A DNA stretch of 64,000 nt from Leptasterias polaris (GCA_037783415.1 JAZGTN010000188.1:930001-994000), one strand, 5' to 3'. Numbered from the stretch's first letter, positions 59,301-64,000 are shown. The notes: a model not told the origin generated them from the sequence alone. Numbers and translations are program-made.

Positions 59301-60468
59301 CAACAGCACCTCAGCCATGTAAGTTTAGTTGTATTTTGTGTTGCAAAAAGTGCCCAAACCCTTTAATACAGATAAGAAGTGCATGCCTTTTAGTGCATGA
59401 CTTTTATAACTAGGAGATCCACTTGTAAGTGTACCTATTTTTCAGTCAAAGGTTAACTGCCATAACTTTTGAAAGGTCCAATAAAAATTGTTTAAACTTT
59501 CGTCAAATATGTGTCATGATTGGTTCATCATGTGTGCCAAATTTCAAGTGAATCCAACAATAGCAACATGGTGGTTGTTATGGTAATTTGAAATGACCGT
59601 CCGTAGTGCGCTGACGTGTGTAGTATGTGCGTGTGGAGTTTTCTTCCTGTGCACACACAACTGGTTTTCTCGTAATAACATTTTTGTAGGTCGGGCAAGG
59701 CTCGGGTTTAAATCCCCTCTCATGGGGTCAAGGGGAGGGATAAACACTACAATCTATATACCATTGGAAAGCTGAATTATTGGACAATATGAAAATACTA
59801 TAAACTCCATTTTAGTTTTTCGCTACTTTGTCCGGGTTTCGTGGGAACAGGTCACATTATTATTATTATTATTATTATTGAAGAAACTTTATCTAGTCAA
59901 CCTGCAGGTACAACAATTTGTAAATCTCTTTTGGGAAGAGTGTTAGCTCTGAAAGGAGTGGGTGTGGTCTTGATGTTTCAAACAGCATAATCTGCTCGTC
60001 TTCAGGAGAATACTGGACTGCTGATGAGATGCAGCTTAAGTAGACCTGGAGGGATGCACAAGCTGCTCTTGACCGGTGATGCGTGGGAGTTGGCTGGCAG
60101 CTGGATGTGTGTGGTCTGGAGTGTGTCAGTGTTGTGGTCACTGGCTATTTTCAGAGCCAACATTCCTCCCAAAAGAGATTTACACATGGTTGTACCAGCA
60201 AGTTTACTAGTTATAGTTACTTCTTATTTCCCACACCATGCACAGCTTCAAACATCACTTACACCTTGAATGTTGATTTATCTTGTAGGGCTATTTAGCG
60301 GTGTGGGACATCATTAATGGTGAGCCATTACGTGTGGTGGAGCTAGGAGGTGGTGAACAAGCCGTACGGCAGATTGTTGTCACACAACAAGGCAAGGCAG
60401 TTGTCTGTGACTACGGCAATGATCTAAGATTGGTCACATTCCCTTCAGAGCTCAAGAAAACTGACTGA
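20268..60468 (+). CDS. SCAP: SCAP: SREBP cleavage-activating protein, 21 coding exons
   Basis: SCAP binds SREBP in the endoplasmic reticulum and, when sterol is low, escorts it in COPII vesicles to the Golgi for proteolysis; Insig retains it when sterol is high. Joining the 21 exons listed below gives 4269 coding bases, 1422 residues, with every exon phase compatible; vertebrate SCAP is about 1280. Residue order: first membrane segment (about 20-40), luminal loop 1 (40-285), sterol-sensing domain with five membrane segments (about 285-447), cytosolic loop with MELSDL (449-454) corresponding to the mammalian MELADL COPII signal, membrane segment 7 (about 550-567), luminal loop 7, membrane segment 8 (about 755-785), then WD40 repeats to the end. 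YIYFS and the Asp before IRRME, sites of sterol-resistant mutations in mammals, are present. The extra length is mostly a Ser/Gly-rich insert in the WD40 region. All splice sites are GT-AG. It looks intact and functional. Confidence 0.95.
20655..20990 (-). mobile_element. tRNA-Leu-derived SINE, reverse orientation
   Basis: The reverse complement runs from a degenerate head near 20990 through GGGTGTGGGTACGAATCCC, a GGACACAAG-type body and a 3' end of AGCGCTATAAAAG-like sequence to (ATT)n at 20630-20650. Same family as 17969-18294, and it supplies its microsatellite tail at the left. Confidence 0.7.
21060..21375. repeat. Dispersed repeat, unexpanded copy of the minisatellite-bearing repeat at 48780-49815
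   Basis: Shared pieces in the same order: ACTG near the left, GATCCTC, AGTTTTAA, CCAAGAAGCTGCT, CTGGTTGCTA, TTTCTAGTAAAAATAA, GGCAGAATC and TTATAAAAC. Here CTATAG...CTGGTTGCTA occurs once, whereas the other copy carries about 32 tandem units. Confidence 0.75.
21536..22715. mobile_element. Non-autonomous DNA element with CAGTGTTCTCCACA ends
   Basis: Inverted termini CAGTGTTCTCCACA and TGTGGAGAACACTG are flanked by CATCA on both sides (21531-21535 and 22716-22720), an apparent 5-bp duplication. Near both ends are GGGAGGGCGG runs, and tandem CAGGGCGGCC pieces occur at 22611-22680. A second copy without the left end is at 7200-7915. Superfamily not assigned; CAGTG ends fit hAT or CMC, but the duplication length does not clearly fit hAT. 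Confidence 0.7.
22786..23155 (+). mobile_element. tRNA-Leu-derived SINE, first unit of a head-to-tail dimer
   Basis: Starts GTCGTGGCTGAGCGGATAAG, with a CTCAAG anticodon-loop-like region, GGGTTCGAGTCCC B box, then a body with CTTCGGATGGGACGTAAAGC. It stops at GAAGCGCCTTGAG, before its 3' tail, where the next unit begins. Confidence 0.85.
23159..23606 (+). mobile_element. tRNA-Leu-derived SINE, second, full-length unit of the dimer
   Basis: Same head and body, with the complete tail: GAAGCGCCTTGAGCG, then a TGAGCGCCATATAAG end and (ATT)n at 23577-23606. The head resembles tRNA-Leu(CAA), a long-variable-arm tRNA. This is the best reference copy of the family in the window. Confidence 0.9.
25077..26092. 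mobile_element. hAT-like element with CAGGGGCGGATCCAGG ends
   Basis: Left end CAGGGGCGGATCCAGG, right end the near-inverse CCTGGATCCGCGCCTG, with long G and C runs just inside both. Flanks ATCAG/ATCAC suggest a degraded duplication. The interior is a tandem array (see 25250-25860). No transposase. Confidence 0.7.
25250..25860. repeat. Tandem array of about 160-190-bp units inside the hAT-like element
   Basis: About four units, each with AACAGAGAAATAGAC, TTACTGGAAAAATTTCTGTA, ATCGATGGTGGGGGTCC, GAAGCCCC and GAAGCTCTGAGCTTTTG. The units differ by substitutions and by truncations (the third has a duplicated GAAGCTCTGAGCTT). Minus-strand open frames here are by-products. Confidence 0.8.
26783..26913. 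repeat. 12-bp tandem repeat (TACATGGTCATG), about 11 units
   Basis: Near-perfect units; a few carry TTCATG instead of TACATG. As 12 is a multiple of three, several frames stay open on both strands, giving spurious MVMY- and CTWS-repeat translations. Confidence 0.9.
27571..28349. mobile_element. 779-bp foldback element with arms of about 350 bp
   Basis: AGTATTAGGCCAAATAAA at the left is the reverse complement of TTTATTTGGCCTAATACT at the right. The arms share CCAGTTGATCGTCC, GGAGGATGAGGGCC, AGCGGTGATTTCAAACTGAA and TTGGCGGCC-like blocks; the loop is about 27930-28000. An additional CCAGTTGATCGTCC copy lies at the inner end of each arm. It could form a very long hairpin RNA if transcribed with the SCAP pre-mRNA. 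Confidence 0.85.
28475..28690 (-). mobile_element. tRNA-related SINE, second family (copy 1)
   Basis: On the minus strand the tRNA-like part reads TAGCTCAGTTGGTAGAGTGC and GGTTCAAATC between 28544 and 28475; the upstream part on that strand contains the block TTGGCGGTCTCCCTATTTTG seen on the plus strand at 28566. Copies are also at 34725-34890, 35660-35850 and, in plus orientation, 48335-48435. Confidence 0.65.
28798..28915. repeat. Palindromic TACGTA/TACATGTA cluster
   Basis: Overlapping GTACGTAC and TACATGTA palindromes in tandem. No associated gene feature. Confidence 0.7.
29278..29419 (+). CDS. SCAP: SCAP coding exon 2
   Basis: Residues 40-87. Contains [20 protein letters not shown], which matches the conserved start of the first luminal loop. 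Acceptor TTTACAG at 29277, donor GTAAAA at 29420; enters in phase 2 and ends in phase 0. Confidence 0.9.
29454..30218 (-). mobile_element. piggyBac-like non-autonomous element (TTAA duplication)
   Basis: Termini CACTTTGACTGCTG and CAGCAGTCAAAGTG are flanked by TTAA at 29450-29453 and 30219-30222. On the minus strand an acidic ORF of 63 codons (29736-29927) rich in Asp, Glu and Ser resembles the acidic N-terminus of piggyBac transposases, so this is probably an internal deletion derivative reading right to left. It lies about 30 bases downstream of the exon 2 donor. Confidence 0.75.
30305..31437. mobile_element. Tc1/mariner-like (TA-flanked) non-autonomous element
   Basis: CCGTAATTTCGTGCGGATAA at the left and the inverse TTATCCGCAGGAAATTACGG at the right, each bordered by TA (30303-30304, 31438-31439). 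Subterminal AAGGCGCA repeats are near both ends, and an internal CAACAGAGGGCGCTACCA unit occurs twice (about 30657 and 30696). No intact transposase. Confidence 0.75.
31450..32430 (+). other. SCAP intron 2, 3' part; nothing recognised
   Basis: A+T-rich intronic sequence with no coding exon or clear repeat. Confidence 0.5.
32431..32588 (+). CDS. SCAP: SCAP coding exon 3
   Basis: Residues 88-140, beginning [14 protein letters not shown] and including [20 protein letters not shown], part of luminal loop 1. Acceptor GTTTTAG, donor GTATGT; phase 0 to phase 2. Confidence 0.92.
34119..34318 (+). CDS. SCAP: SCAP coding exon 4
   Basis: Residues 140-207, luminal loop 1. Contains [13 protein letters not shown] and [12 protein letters not shown], matching the CL..SP.N.W pattern of SCAP. 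Acceptor TTATGCAG; donor GTACCT; enters in phase 2, ends in phase 1. Confidence 0.92.
34725..34890 (-). mobile_element. tRNA-related SINE, second family (copy 2)
   Basis: Plus-strand sequence GCGGGACTTGAACCTGTGAC, CTCTACCAACTGAACTATCT and TTCGGGGGTGCTAGTCAGAA is the reverse of a tRNA-like head plus the family body. Confidence 0.65.
35045..35262 (+). CDS. SCAP: SCAP coding exon 5
   Basis: Residues 207-279. [12 protein letters not shown] and [15 protein letters not shown] correspond to the conserved end of luminal loop 1 that contacts loop 7. Acceptor TTGTCTAG, donor GTCAGT; phase 1 to phase 0. Confidence 0.95.
35660..35850 (-). mobile_element. tRNA-related SINE, second family (copy 3)
   Basis: CTAGAACCTGTGACCTCCG and the block TGTTGGCAGTCTCCCTATTT followed by TTCGGGGGTGCCAGTCAG mark the same unit as at 34725. 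Head is more decayed. Confidence 0.55.
35869..35947 (+). CDS. SCAP: SCAP coding exon 6
   Basis: Residues 280-306: the first sterol-sensing-domain membrane segment, ending YIYFS. The tyrosine mutated in sterol-resistant mammalian SCAP lies in this motif. Acceptor TTTCTAG, donor GTAAGT; phase 0 to phase 1. Confidence 0.93.
36283..36614 (-). mobile_element. tRNA-Leu-derived SINE, reverse orientation
   Basis: Plus-strand CATCCGAAGGACAAAGCAAT, GACACAAGTGCCACAACCAG and TTAAGCGCTCGGCCACGACA are the reverse of the SINE body and head. Its distal part includes GTGAACCACA and ACACTAAGGATGCCTC, shared with 43267-43530 and 52758-53093 and marking a subfamily. Confidence 0.8.
36796..36885 (+). repeat. Short dispersed repeat, also at 60150-60235
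   Basis: TTTTCAGAGCCAACA, CTCCTCCTAAAAGATATTTA and GTACCCGCAAGTTTACT match 60150-60235 with few changes. Function and ends unknown. Confidence 0.6.
36973..37099 (+). CDS. SCAP: SCAP coding exon 7
   Basis: Residues 306-348: [17 protein letters not shown] and the next membrane segment of the sterol-sensing domain. Acceptor CTCTATAG is followed directly by GTAAGA, so the exon starts with a donor-like sequence. Donor GTAAGC; phase 1 to phase 2. Confidence 0.93.
37651..37957 (+). repeat. 71-bp direct duplication flanking a tRNA-like insert
   Basis: 37651-37721 and 37887-37957 are the same 71 bases with one substitution. Between them lies a 165-base insert with tRNA-like sequence at about 37797-37868 (CTCATAGCTCAGTTGGTAGA, GGGTTCAAATCCC). 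The anticodon stem does not fold and U33 is absent, so it is not a normal tRNA gene. Confidence 0.8.
38569..38636 (+). promoter_or_regulatory. Duplicated 3' splice site upstream of SCAP exon 8
   Basis: TTGTAATCCTATACAG occurs twice, with AG at 38583-38584 and 38635-38636, 52 bases apart. The downstream copy is the in-frame acceptor. The upstream copy is followed at once by GTAAGA. Its use as an acceptor would add 52 bases and shift frame. Confidence 0.7.
38637..38749 (+). CDS. SCAP: SCAP coding exon 8
   Basis: Residues 348-386: [20 protein letters not shown] and RIAQG, the most conserved part of the sterol-sensing domain. Donor GTAAAG; phase 2 to phase 1. Confidence 0.95.
38908..39002 (+). 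CDS. SCAP: SCAP coding exon 9
   Basis: Residues 386-417: [11 protein letters not shown] then a membrane segment ending FVPAIQ. The acceptor is TGAAG without a strong pyrimidine tract nearest the AG. Donor GTAAGA; phase 1 to phase 0. Confidence 0.93.
39602..39700 (+). CDS. SCAP: SCAP coding exon 10
   Basis: Residues 418-450, [20 protein letters not shown] to DIRRME, last sterol-sensing-domain membrane segment. The Asp before IRRME corresponds to the sterol-resistance site D443 of mammalian SCAP. Phase 0 at both ends. Confidence 0.95.
39926..41936. mobile_element. 2-kb foldback element with roughly 700-bp arms and ATTT flanks
   Basis: GGGTCATTCCATGTCAATTC at the left is the inverse of GAATTGACACTGAATGACCC at the right, and ATTT borders both (39922-39925, 41937-41940), an apparent 4-bp duplication. 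The arms match through about 40670 and from about 41135. Each arm carries a tRNA-like segment facing the centre: minus strand near 40590-40660 and plus strand at 41172-41258 (GGTGGTCTAGTGGCAAGACA, GTGGGTTCGAATCCCAC). It has no transposase. It lies in SCAP intron 10. Confidence 0.8.
42417..42564. mobile_element. Short palindromic MITE
   Basis: GGGCTCGATTTCACAAAG and its inverse CTTTGTGAAATCGAGCCC bound about 148 bases containing AAGTGTGATGTCACA and GGTAATACTGACAACT. Related copies lie in the SCAP 3' UTR at 61605-61873. Confidence 0.75.
42736..43032 (+). CDS. SCAP: SCAP coding exon 11
   Basis: Residues 451-549. Starts LSDLN, which completes MELSDL across the exon 10-11 junction, then a Ser-rich cytosolic loop with RPSTPTQG, and ends with [20 protein letters not shown] before the seventh membrane segment. 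Phase 0 at both ends. Confidence 0.93.
43267..43530 (+). mobile_element. tRNA-Leu-derived SINE, subfamily with GGTTTCATTACCGGAAA end
   Basis: Head GAGCGGTTAAGAGCACCGGA with GGGTTCGAGTCCC, followed by TGTAAAAGAATCCAGAACAC and CCTTGGTTTCATTACCGGAA. The same 3' part occurs in the reverse copies at 36283 and 52758. Confidence 0.8.
43849..44249 (+). CDS. SCAP: SCAP coding exon 12
   Basis: Residues 550-683: membrane segment 7 ([15 protein letters not shown]), luminal loop 7, and [18 protein letters not shown], matching the conserved LWRKLS.RHWP.LF..YN of SCAP. Donor GTGAGT; phase 0 to phase 2. Confidence 0.95.
45018..45438 (+). CDS. SCAP: SCAP coding exon 13
   Basis: Residues 683-823: [19 protein letters not shown], the rest of luminal loop 7, membrane segment 8 ([20 protein letters not shown]) and a basic stretch before the WD40 domain. 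Acceptor CTTCCAG, donor GTACAC; phase 2 to phase 0. Confidence 0.95.
45505..45685 (+). mobile_element. tRNA-Leu-derived SINE, 5'-truncated fragment
   Basis: TGATCAGCAGAATGTGGGTTCG, TTCAGATGGGACGTAAAACC and TGTGTAATGCAC place it in the SINE family; the head before the B box is lost. Confidence 0.65.
46121..46236 (+). CDS. SCAP: SCAP coding exon 14
   Basis: Residues 824-862: [20 protein letters not shown] then [11 protein letters not shown], the first clear WD repeat. Matches the IECLASDG start of the vertebrate WD40 region. Donor GTACGT; phase 0 to phase 2. Confidence 0.95.
46683..47472 (+). CDS. SCAP: SCAP coding exon 15 (long Ser/Gly-rich insert)
   Basis: Residues 862-1125, the largest exon. 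About 235 residues are low-complexity and rich in Ser, Gly, Asn and Asp, with a conserved-looking island [17 protein letters not shown]; the end, [20 protein letters not shown], returns to WD40 sequence. This insert accounts for most of the extra length over vertebrate SCAP. Acceptor CATGCAG; donor GTTAGT; phase 2 to phase 0. Confidence 0.9.
48088..48286 (+). CDS. SCAP: SCAP coding exon 16
   Basis: Residues 1126-1192: [14 protein letters not shown] and [17 protein letters not shown]40 strands. Donor GTACGT; phase 0 to phase 1. Confidence 0.92.
48335..48435 (+). mobile_element. tRNA-related SINE, second family (copy 4, plus orientation)
   Basis: GGAGACCGCCATCATTGGGC then TAGATAGCTCAGTTGGTAGA and GTTCAAATC, followed by a T-rich end. 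Same unit as the three minus-strand copies. Confidence 0.6.
48780..49815. repeat. Dispersed repeat expanded by an internal minisatellite
   Basis: Flanks 48780-48989 and 49657-49815 match 21060-21375 (CCAAGAAGCTGCT, TTTCTAGTAAAAATAA, GGCAGAATC, TTATATAAAAC), but the centre has become a long tandem array. Confidence 0.7.
48990..49656. repeat. 20-bp minisatellite, about 32 units, in SCAP intron 16
   Basis: Unit ACTGGTTGCTACTATAGTAC. Variants include GCTGG for ACTGG, GATAC for GCTAC, and several units lengthened by an extra ATGTAC. Units at the margins are more diverged. Confidence 0.9.
49932..50089 (+). CDS. SCAP: SCAP coding exon 17
   Basis: Residues 1192-1244, ending [12 protein letters not shown], close to the vertebrate VTGSQDHTL WD repeat. 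The exon begins GTAAGC directly after ATTGCAG, i.e. with a donor-like sequence. Donor GTTGGT is weak; phase 1 to phase 0. Confidence 0.92.
50772..50953. mobile_element. Short palindromic MITE with AGGGCCCTAAT ends
   Basis: AGGGCCCTAATCATAGAGCT and, inverted, AGCTCTATTTAATTGGGCCCT bound about 180 bases. 58675-58859 looks like a relative with CCCAATTTTATAGCGCTGCT. Confidence 0.7.
51037..52436. repeat. 28-bp tandem array, 50 units, in SCAP intron 17
   Basis: Unit AGGCACTCATGTATGCAGGG plus TGTTGAAC, 1400 bases in all, with no spacer between units. Almost all variation is at three sites: GAAC/GAGC, CTC/CCC and ATG/ACG. Variants recur in blocks, for example GAGC units bracketing groups of GAAC units. 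The array ends 43 bases before exon 18. Confidence 0.95.
52480..52560 (+). CDS. SCAP: SCAP coding exon 18
   Basis: Residues 1245-1271: [20 protein letters not shown], a WD40 GH dipeptide region almost identical to vertebrate SCAP. Phase 0 at both ends. Confidence 0.95.
52758..53093 (-). mobile_element. tRNA-Leu-derived SINE, reverse orientation
   Basis: Plus-strand CATCCGAAGGACAAAGCAAT, GACCAGGACTCGAACCCCC and CCGCTTGGCCACAACATGCC are the reverse of body, B box and head. Subfamily as at 36283 and 43267. Confidence 0.85.
53225..53437 (+). CDS. SCAP: SCAP coding exon 19
   Basis: Residues 1272-1342: two WD repeats, [18 protein letters not shown] and [16 protein letters not shown]. Acceptor ATGTAG, donor GTAAGC; phase 0 at both ends. 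Confidence 0.95.
53440..54360 (+). other. SCAP intron 19; nothing recognised
   Basis: Unique-looking intronic sequence with no exon and no clear repeat ends. Confidence 0.5.
54364..54426 (+). CDS. SCAP: SCAP coding exon 20
   Basis: Residues 1343-1363, [20 protein letters not shown] followed by Gln. Matches [20 protein letters not shown] of vertebrate SCAP. Acceptor CTACAG, donor GTAAGA; phase 0 at both ends. Confidence 0.92.
55376..58148 (+). pseudogene. Transposase-like gene (DUF7869-type) with introns, N-terminal half frameshifted
   Basis: Pieces: 55376 to about 55617; about 55615-55925 (next frame); about 55910-56107 (third frame); 56451-57659; 57791-58148. The last three join cleanly through GT-AG introns in matching phase (56108-56450 and 57660-57790). 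The N-terminal part is very acidic and contains a small Cys cluster near 55830-55870. The 56451-57659 exon holds the likely catalytic core: Asp at 57073 (FDFAQQV), Asp at 57310 ([10 protein letters not shown]) and Asp at 57436 (TKFAPDW), with zinc-finger-like CWQC. I associate CDNCxGQNKN plus TKFxPDxxFG with metazoan proteins annotated as DUF7869 and with DDE-type transposases. Two +1/-1 shifts near 55615 and 55910 suggest inactivation, unless short introns were missed. The C-terminal tail is acidic and Ser-rich. Confidence 0.65.
58675..58859. mobile_element. Short palindromic MITE nested in the transposon
   Basis: CCCAATTTTATAGCGCTGCT at the left and AGCCGCTGTATGAAATTGG at the right are imperfect inverses. 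Related to the element at 50772-50953. Confidence 0.55.
59037..59362. mobile_element. TTAA-type MITE nested in the transposon
   Basis: AGGGTTTGGGTACTTTTTG and its inverse, with TTAA at 59033-59036 and 59363-59366. Insertion into the 3' part of the larger transposon dates it as the younger event. Confidence 0.8.
60150..60235 (+). repeat. Short dispersed repeat, also at 36796-36885
   Basis: See the 36796 copy. It lies shortly before the last SCAP exon. Confidence 0.6.
60289..60468 (+). CDS. SCAP: SCAP coding exon 21 (terminal)
   Basis: Residues 1364-1422 and [23 protein letters not shown], then [20 protein letters not shown]: the last WD repeat and the conserved C-terminus. Acceptor TCTTGTAG. 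Confidence 0.95.
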   Translation, partial: GYLAVWDIINGEPLRVVELGGGEQAVRQIVVTQQGKAVVCDYGNDLRLVTFPSELKKTD

Positions 60469-62500
60469 GGAAGAGTTGCTGATCTTCTCTGGAACACTCC
60501 TCAAACAGGAGAGTTAAGAAACAGTTGGATACCCCAGTCGGGACTATGGCCCGTGACTTCATGGAATAGTACCTCAATTTGATCTCCTGAATGAGATTGA
60601 TTTACCTCTCAGCTTCCTGAACAGGAGGGATTACCAAAGTATATACCCATATCAGGAGATTGTATTGCTTCTCAGTGTAGTTTAAGCTGCATAGTCTTTT
60701 TGAAGTTTAAGGGGTTGCAAATATTGGCAAATTAAGACCCATCAAAGCTGCTTAAACAACAGCAATTTCCATTATGCAAAAGAATGTTTATTGAACAGGA
60801 ACAGTGTAGTTGCTTGGAATGTGAATGGCCCCTTCAATTTGTTCCTTAATAATTTGATTTAGGAACACTGTTGGCTTAAAAACACCAGAAAATGGGCTCA
60901 GTTCAAAAGCAGTAAGCAATGTAGGTATATTTTCTAATGTTTTCAGCTTTCTTAAAAAATGTGGATTTAGGCTTTTATCTCAAAGGGGATCTGCATGCAC
61001 AGATAGCTACTGAAACATCCATGGTTTGCGTCCCTGTTGTGATGTTTACAGCACAGATACCCTGTATTACAGTTACACTAAGGTGCCCTAAATCAACCTA
61101 TTTTATTTAGTGCTTTGGTTAATGTATTAGTTGTGCATTTTTTAATGTCTAAAGAAACAGTTTTAAATTTTGCCCCACCAATTGAAAACTTAAGAGACCC
61201 ATCTCTTGCTTTGTAGCAACTCTAGAAAATAGCAGAGTTTGGGGGACACTAGGTGTCAGCAGACTTGGCAGGTAAATCAGCGCATGCTCAGAGCTATGTT
61301 AAGAATGGAAGTTTACCTGGTAAAGACTACTGACTCCTAGCATTCTAAAGTCTCCATTGATCCTTGGTCATCATATATGGGAAGTCTTTGAGTAACACTG
61401 TATTCAGCTGAAAAGTGCAATCTACAAACATTAGTTTTCCAAAAAAGAATTGGCAAAACAAATCTGTTGCCCTTAAAAGCAAAGTTACCTACAGCGTAAA
61501 AATACAGTAGAAGTGTGTCTCCTTCTTGCCTTTTTAACATAAATTTCTGTCTTTAAAATAATGGAGAGGATTGCTGTTCAATTGTATATGATCATGATGA
61601 GTATTTGGTCAATTTCACAAAGCATTAAGATTCATCAAGATGAGTTGCCAGTATTATCATAGAGATTTGCATTGTGACATCACACTTTGCCAAGTAATTA
61701 AGATTTATTTGCAGTTAAGATCAATCTTAGCTGATTTCACAAAGAATTAAGACTTCTTGTAATTATGTGTATCAGTCTTAACTGTTAAGCAATGTGTGAT
61801 GCTCACTACACATCATGGTAATACTGACAGTTTATCTTAAGATGAATCTTATTGCTTTGTGAAATCAAGCCCATGACAACACTGAGCACAGTTTGTACAA
61901 AGACCAGTCACTTTAGCAAATACTGCAGTTTGAAGTACTTTTAAATTTCACCAAAATAAGGAATTGATTGGAAGGTTGGTGTTAACTACAAATATTGCCT
62001 GTGTTATATTAACTGGTCACCTGGTTATCTAGTTAGTCCTTGTGATAACTTGGTTTACTGTTTGATAGTATGCTTTAACTTTGCAAAGCCCTCCTTTATT
62101 TTGGGTTTTTATTAATGTTATAAAACCTTGTAACCTTGTTTACGATACATACTTTGGTTGCACGATCAATTGGTAAAGAACTGATTATGTGTCATTTAAA
62201 TGGTGAAGTATTAGTTCTGCTTTGCTACAATGCAGTTTCATTTCAGCTTATCTGTTTTTTAACAATACTGTTGGTCATCATTTCAGTTTTAGAGATGTGC
62301 CTTTCAGAAAGATTATTTATTTCTTTTGCATAATTTAGAGAACAATTTTATACTTTTGTTACCTATTTGTGGCTTGAATAATTTTTATTAAAATAAAATA
62401 TAACTACTTTTAATGTTTATTTTCATGAAAATGGTGTTTGGCCATAAAAAGGAAGATTATCAGTTCAAAGTTATTCAAATAAAAATATTTGACAAGGATG
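60469..62500 (+). other. SCAP 3' UTR (end estimated)
   Basis: Non-coding sequence after the stop. Poly(A)-signal hexamers AATAAA occur at 62392-62397 and 62478-62483, so the transcript probably ends soon after one of these. The end is inferred, not shown. Confidence 0.55.
61605..61873. repeat. Two tandem copies of a palindromic MITE in the SCAP 3' UTR
   Basis: AATTTCACAAAGCATTAAGA opens, CTGATTTCACAAAGAATTAAG repeats in the middle, and TTGCTTTGTGAAATCAAGCCC closes. It matches the family at 42417-42564. Confidence 0.7.
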
Positions 62501-64000
62501 TTATTCCAAAAGAAAATCTGACTTGTGACTCTCTGTAAAAAGGTAAAAGACAAAAATTTGGCATATTCTGGCTAGTCTTTTGAACAGGTTAAAATGAACC
62601 ACACACTGCAGGATAAACCAAATTGTTATGGCTAACTGAGTGATTCTACACACTTTACAATGGCTGAATATGATTTCTGGTCAGGTAGAATAACTTAGCA
62701 GAATGTATTGTGCATTACCCATAGCTTGCTATGTCTCTTCCATGTAACCTGTAACATAAACATTCTTCATAAAAATGATGGTATATTTACTGATGGTGTA
62801 TAGAGATCCTTGAAGAACCAGGGCTAACTTCATCAATGAATATTTTGTGTTAAAAAAGCAGCTTTAAGAAAAAATGCTTAAGCAAGTTTCACAGTCACTA
62901 AAAAAGAGACTTCCGTGCGTGCTCTCTATGAGTTTGTTGCACCACTCATTTGTTAGTCATATACTGTGTGCACTTATTTAAACATTTAGATCCATAAAAG
63001 TGAACGATAATGTCGTCACATATTAAAGCAATGTACTTGAGAACCCATGGTTGGCCAACATTATCCCTATACAAGACTTACACTGTCTTTAACTGGCAGT
63101 TATTTTAACATGCCTTTTTGCTGAGCATGCAATCAGCTTCTGCAACATTGGACAGTTATACTTTGCTTATAGATCCTTCATTTTAAGTGCGAGTTTATAG
63201 GAAATTTTTAGTTCAGTTGAGTATTGTGTGTAACATTTCTCACAGCTGTGGGGTCCACATTTAAGGAAGCCCTTCCCACTATATCCTAACTGAAATTCTT
63301 ATCAATATGATCAATACATGCATTGATCAAAACTGATTAATTATAATGTTAAACTAAAAAGCTGTGGGCATGATTTACATATGATGAATATACATGTAAT
63401 GATTTCACAGGCTAATTGACCAATAAGTGTACAACTTAATATTGAAAAAGAATAATATTGATGAATTTGTATTTTTGTGTGTGTGTAATTGAGGTGAGAG
63501 GTTAATATATATTATGAGCCCTTACTGGAGATTGGATGCTCCCGTGGTGATTACTTCTAAGGAAGGAGGGTGCTCGTATCTTGGACTGAAAAGTGGCATT
63601 TTCTATTGCAGTCTGAAGCATTTGTCAAACTATCCTTCCCTCTGTTTTCCACAAGGATGTTTGCAATTAAAGCCATAATCTCACTTTTTATGTCAAAAGA
63701 GAGGGTAAATGGTGACGTAATTCTCAAAGTTTTTATCCATTTTAGTTATTGAAATCTAAAAGTTGGGCTGAAATTAGCTTTGCAAAACAATACAGAACTG
63801 ATATTTGTTCGTATACAATGTAGCTACGAATTCACTCCTCTCTTTCCATACAGAAACATATAAACTGCAGTTTGGGCTTGAATACTTGGTGACAAGGGCT
63901 AATAACAAGCATACAGGAATATGCTTTCTTGCTTTGACGAGGTGGTCACTGTCACAAAAAACTCCTCTGACTGGTTATTCAACACTGGGTGTGGTTGTGG
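62500..64000. other. No gene seen
   Basis: A+T-rich sequence downstream of SCAP with short open frames only. Confidence 0.5.

Larger units (their letters stand above)
54624..59856 (+). mobile_element. 5.2-kb DNA transposon with 36-bp inverted ends, in the last SCAP intron
   Basis: TGTGACCTGTTCCCACGAAA opens the left end and its inverse TTTCGTGGGAACAGGTCACA closes the right; the similarity extends about 36 bases with a few mismatches. No clear target duplication is visible because an (ATT)n run follows on the right. It carries one multi-exon gene (55376-58148) in the SCAP orientation and has at least two nested MITEs. Superfamily not certain; the transposase signature may be Sola-like. Confidence 0.8.

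Overview
The window is eukaryotic (metazoan) DNA dominated by one long, intron-rich host gene and a dense, nested population of transposable elements. Genes are split by GT-AG introns, codon use is unremarkable, and there is no bacterial-style operon structure. The repeat complement (an L2/CR1-type LINE, tRNA-Leu-derived SINEs, TTAA-flanked and hAT-like MITEs, pervasive TACATGTA palindromes) suggests a marine invertebrate deuterostome. An echinoderm, probably a sea star, is my best guess; this is inference from repeat style, not a proven assignment.

Layout. 1-1353: left-truncated, frame-broken copy of a multicopy protein ending in a Cys-rich CXC-like domain. 1354-9900: no host gene seen; repeats, a perfect 41-bp palindrome, a TGACG-rich block, two GAGACC tracts and a TTAA-type MITE. 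9940-11510: 5'-truncated LINE with an intact reverse-transcriptase ORF and an (ATT)n tail, followed by a SINE. 12000-20160: no host gene seen; a Harbinger-like element with TAA duplication (16499-17568), a SINE and a hAT-like element with a perfect 8-bp duplication (19026-19964).

20183-about 62400: a complete gene for SCAP, the sterol-sensing escort protein of SREBP, on the + strand. I assembled 21 coding exons whose phases all join in frame to a 1422-residue product: first membrane segment, luminal loop, sterol-sensing domain, MELADL-like COPII-sorting motif (here MELSDL), luminal loop 7, last membrane segment and the C-terminal WD40 domain. Its introns hold a SINE dimer, hAT-, piggyBac- and Tc1/mariner-like non-autonomous elements, two large foldback elements, a 20-bp minisatellite, an array of exactly 50 units of 28 bp, and in the last intron a 5.2-kb DNA transposon (54624-59856) with 36-bp terminal inverted repeats and a multi-exon transposase gene frameshifted near its N-terminus.

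62500-64000: A+T-rich downstream DNA with no recognisable gene.

No convincing new multi-gene system was found. The strongest leads are the intron-bearing transposon, the paired pre- and post-expansion copies of a repeat that show a minisatellite arising, the LINE/SINE shared 3' tails, and SCAP exons that begin with a donor-like GTAAG directly after the acceptor.
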